A stretch of DNA of 6,585 nt, from assembly GCA_900547965.1 (NCBI GenBank), contig URJE01000077.1:1-6585 (forward strand). Direction: 5' to 3'. How positions within the stretch are numbered: the stretch's first letter is position 1; each line of letters begins with the position of its first letter. The stretch comes from an uncultured Eggerthella sp. (GTDB lineage: Bacteria; Actinomycetota; Coriobacteriia; Coriobacteriales; Eggerthellaceae). The notes beneath the pieces were generated by a model that saw nothing but the letters and a program-made list of their open reading frames with translations, searched no databases and had not been told where the DNA came from. The position numbers and the translations under genes were made by a program. This document shows, piece after piece, positions 5,879-6,585 of this stretch.

Positions 5879-6538
5879 ATGGGGAACCCAGAACGGCATA
5901 CACAAAGCAGCTCAAAACGTCGAGTTTTGATTGTTGCTGCTTGCGTTGCCGCAGCGACATTCGCCCTCCTCATTTGCGCCGAGATCTTTCTTCCCAGCAA
6001 ACCACCTTCGTTTTCCGGTATCGGCTTCGGCTCTTCGAGCACAACAGGATTCATGATATTGCTGGGACCGGCGCTTGCCGCATGGGCGTTTTCCTTCTAC
6101 GTGCGCTGCCCCGACGCCACTATCCGCAACCAGCTTATTACCATCGCTGCCCTTTTGGCGTTTTGGCTGCTCGACGTTATCGTGAAGTACCCTATGAAAA
6201 GCGATTTGGGCACCTCGATATGCTGGTATCTCTATTACATTCCCATGCTATTTGTTCCCGCACTGGCCTCTGCCTGCGCCCTCCGCGCCGCCGACCTCGA
6301 TACCACCAAGGTAGGAAAAGCTGCACGCTCCATCGCTTTTGCAGGAAGCGCTCTTCTTGCCCTGTTCGTGCTTACGAACAACCTCCACCATGCAGTATTT
6401 TCATTCAGCTTTGACGATCCTGGCTGGAGCGGTAATTACCACTACGAGTGGGGCTATTGGCTCGTTGCTGGCTGGTTCATCCTGCTTTACGGCGCATTCT
6501 TTGGCGTTTTCACCTATCAACACCCCATTACAGTCTGA
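5879..6538 (+). CDS. Multi-TM sensor domain like the N-terminal 7TM region of histidine kinases; ends without an output domain
   Basis: A 219-residue membrane protein. A short basic N-terminus (SSKRR at 11-15) leads into TM helices at about 16-38, 57-75, 86-103, 117-137, 151-168 and 193-212. Three stretches match my memory of the N-terminal 7TM sensor region of Firmicutes/Actinobacteria histidine kinases (HisKA_7TM-like): CWYLYYIPMLFVPALA (115-130), LFVLTNNLHHAVFSF (162-176), and YHYEWGYWLVAGW (187-199). In those proteins a seventh TM and then kinase or other output domains follow. Here the frame stops at TGA 6536-6538, right after the sixth TM, with FTYQHPITV as tail. It is therefore either a kinase gene broken by a nonsense or frameshift change, a stand-alone sensor, or a sequencing error. 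Only 47 bp remain to the window end, so this cannot be decided. The start at ATG 5879 is supported by AAGGAA. Confidence 0.75.
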   Translation: MGNPERHTQSSSKRRVLIVAACVAAATFALLICAEIFLPSKPPSFSGIGFGSSSTTGFMILLGPALAAWAFSFYVRCPDATIRNQLITIAALLAFWLLDVIVKYPMKSDLGTSICWYLYYIPMLFVPALASACALRAADLDTTKVGKAARSIAFAGSALLALFVLTNNLHHAVFSFSFDDPGWSGNYHYEWGYWLVAGWFILLYGAFFGVFTYQHPITV

Positions 6539-6585
6539 GATAGGCCGTCGATGAACTTCGGTGGCGATTATCCAGCGCCTGGCCG

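Overview
The window is bacterial chromosomal DNA of moderately high GC. It most resembles an anaerobic gut actinobacterium of the Coriobacteriia (Eggerthellaceae-like). This rests on the style of its genes: a large FtsX-type permease, an AAA/DUF4143 ATPase, a duplicated COG2510-type transporter, an M18 aminopeptidase and a 7TM kinase-type sensor domain. The assignment is inference; no rRNA or marker gene is present to settle it.

Layout, left to right. Positions 2-1483 (+) hold the 3' part of an FtsX/MacB-like ABC transporter permease that begins outside the window. Positions 1484-1808 hold no intact gene: a near-perfect 30-bp inverted repeat (1507-1596) runs into a short reading frame (1552-1797) that looks like the 3' remnant of a broken gene. 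Then come three genes in a row on the minus strand, transcribed leftwards: an M18 aspartyl-type aminopeptidase (4231-5583), a 10-TM EamA/DMT transporter built from two copies of a COG2510-like unit (3219-4088), and an AAA ATPase with a DUF4143 C-terminus (1809-3080). They are separated by 142 bp and 138 bp, so a tight operon is not evident. The ATPase has its own unusual upstream region. After a 295-bp divergent intergenic stretch, a plus-strand gene (5879-6538) encodes only a multi-TM sensor domain resembling the N-terminal 7TM region of histidine kinases. It stops before any kinase domain appears.

The most interesting non-coding structure is a four-unit, exactly 23-bp-periodic repeat array (3092-3183) directly upstream of the DUF4143 ATPase. 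It extends onto that gene's ribosome binding site and, in degenerate form, its start codon, and looks like a cooperative operator or iteron array. The second theme is a dispersed family of short elements sharing a GGGACAGG core. It is seen as a clean inverted repeat (1507-1596), an imperfect inverted repeat (4108-4202) and a solo arm (3200-3218), all at gene borders. These resemble REP/BIME-type elements of the kind mobilised by RAYT transposases.

The genes show no obvious shared pathway. The window reads as housekeeping and transport genes separated by repeat-colonised intergenic regions, with one ATPase of unknown function under an elaborate upstream control region.
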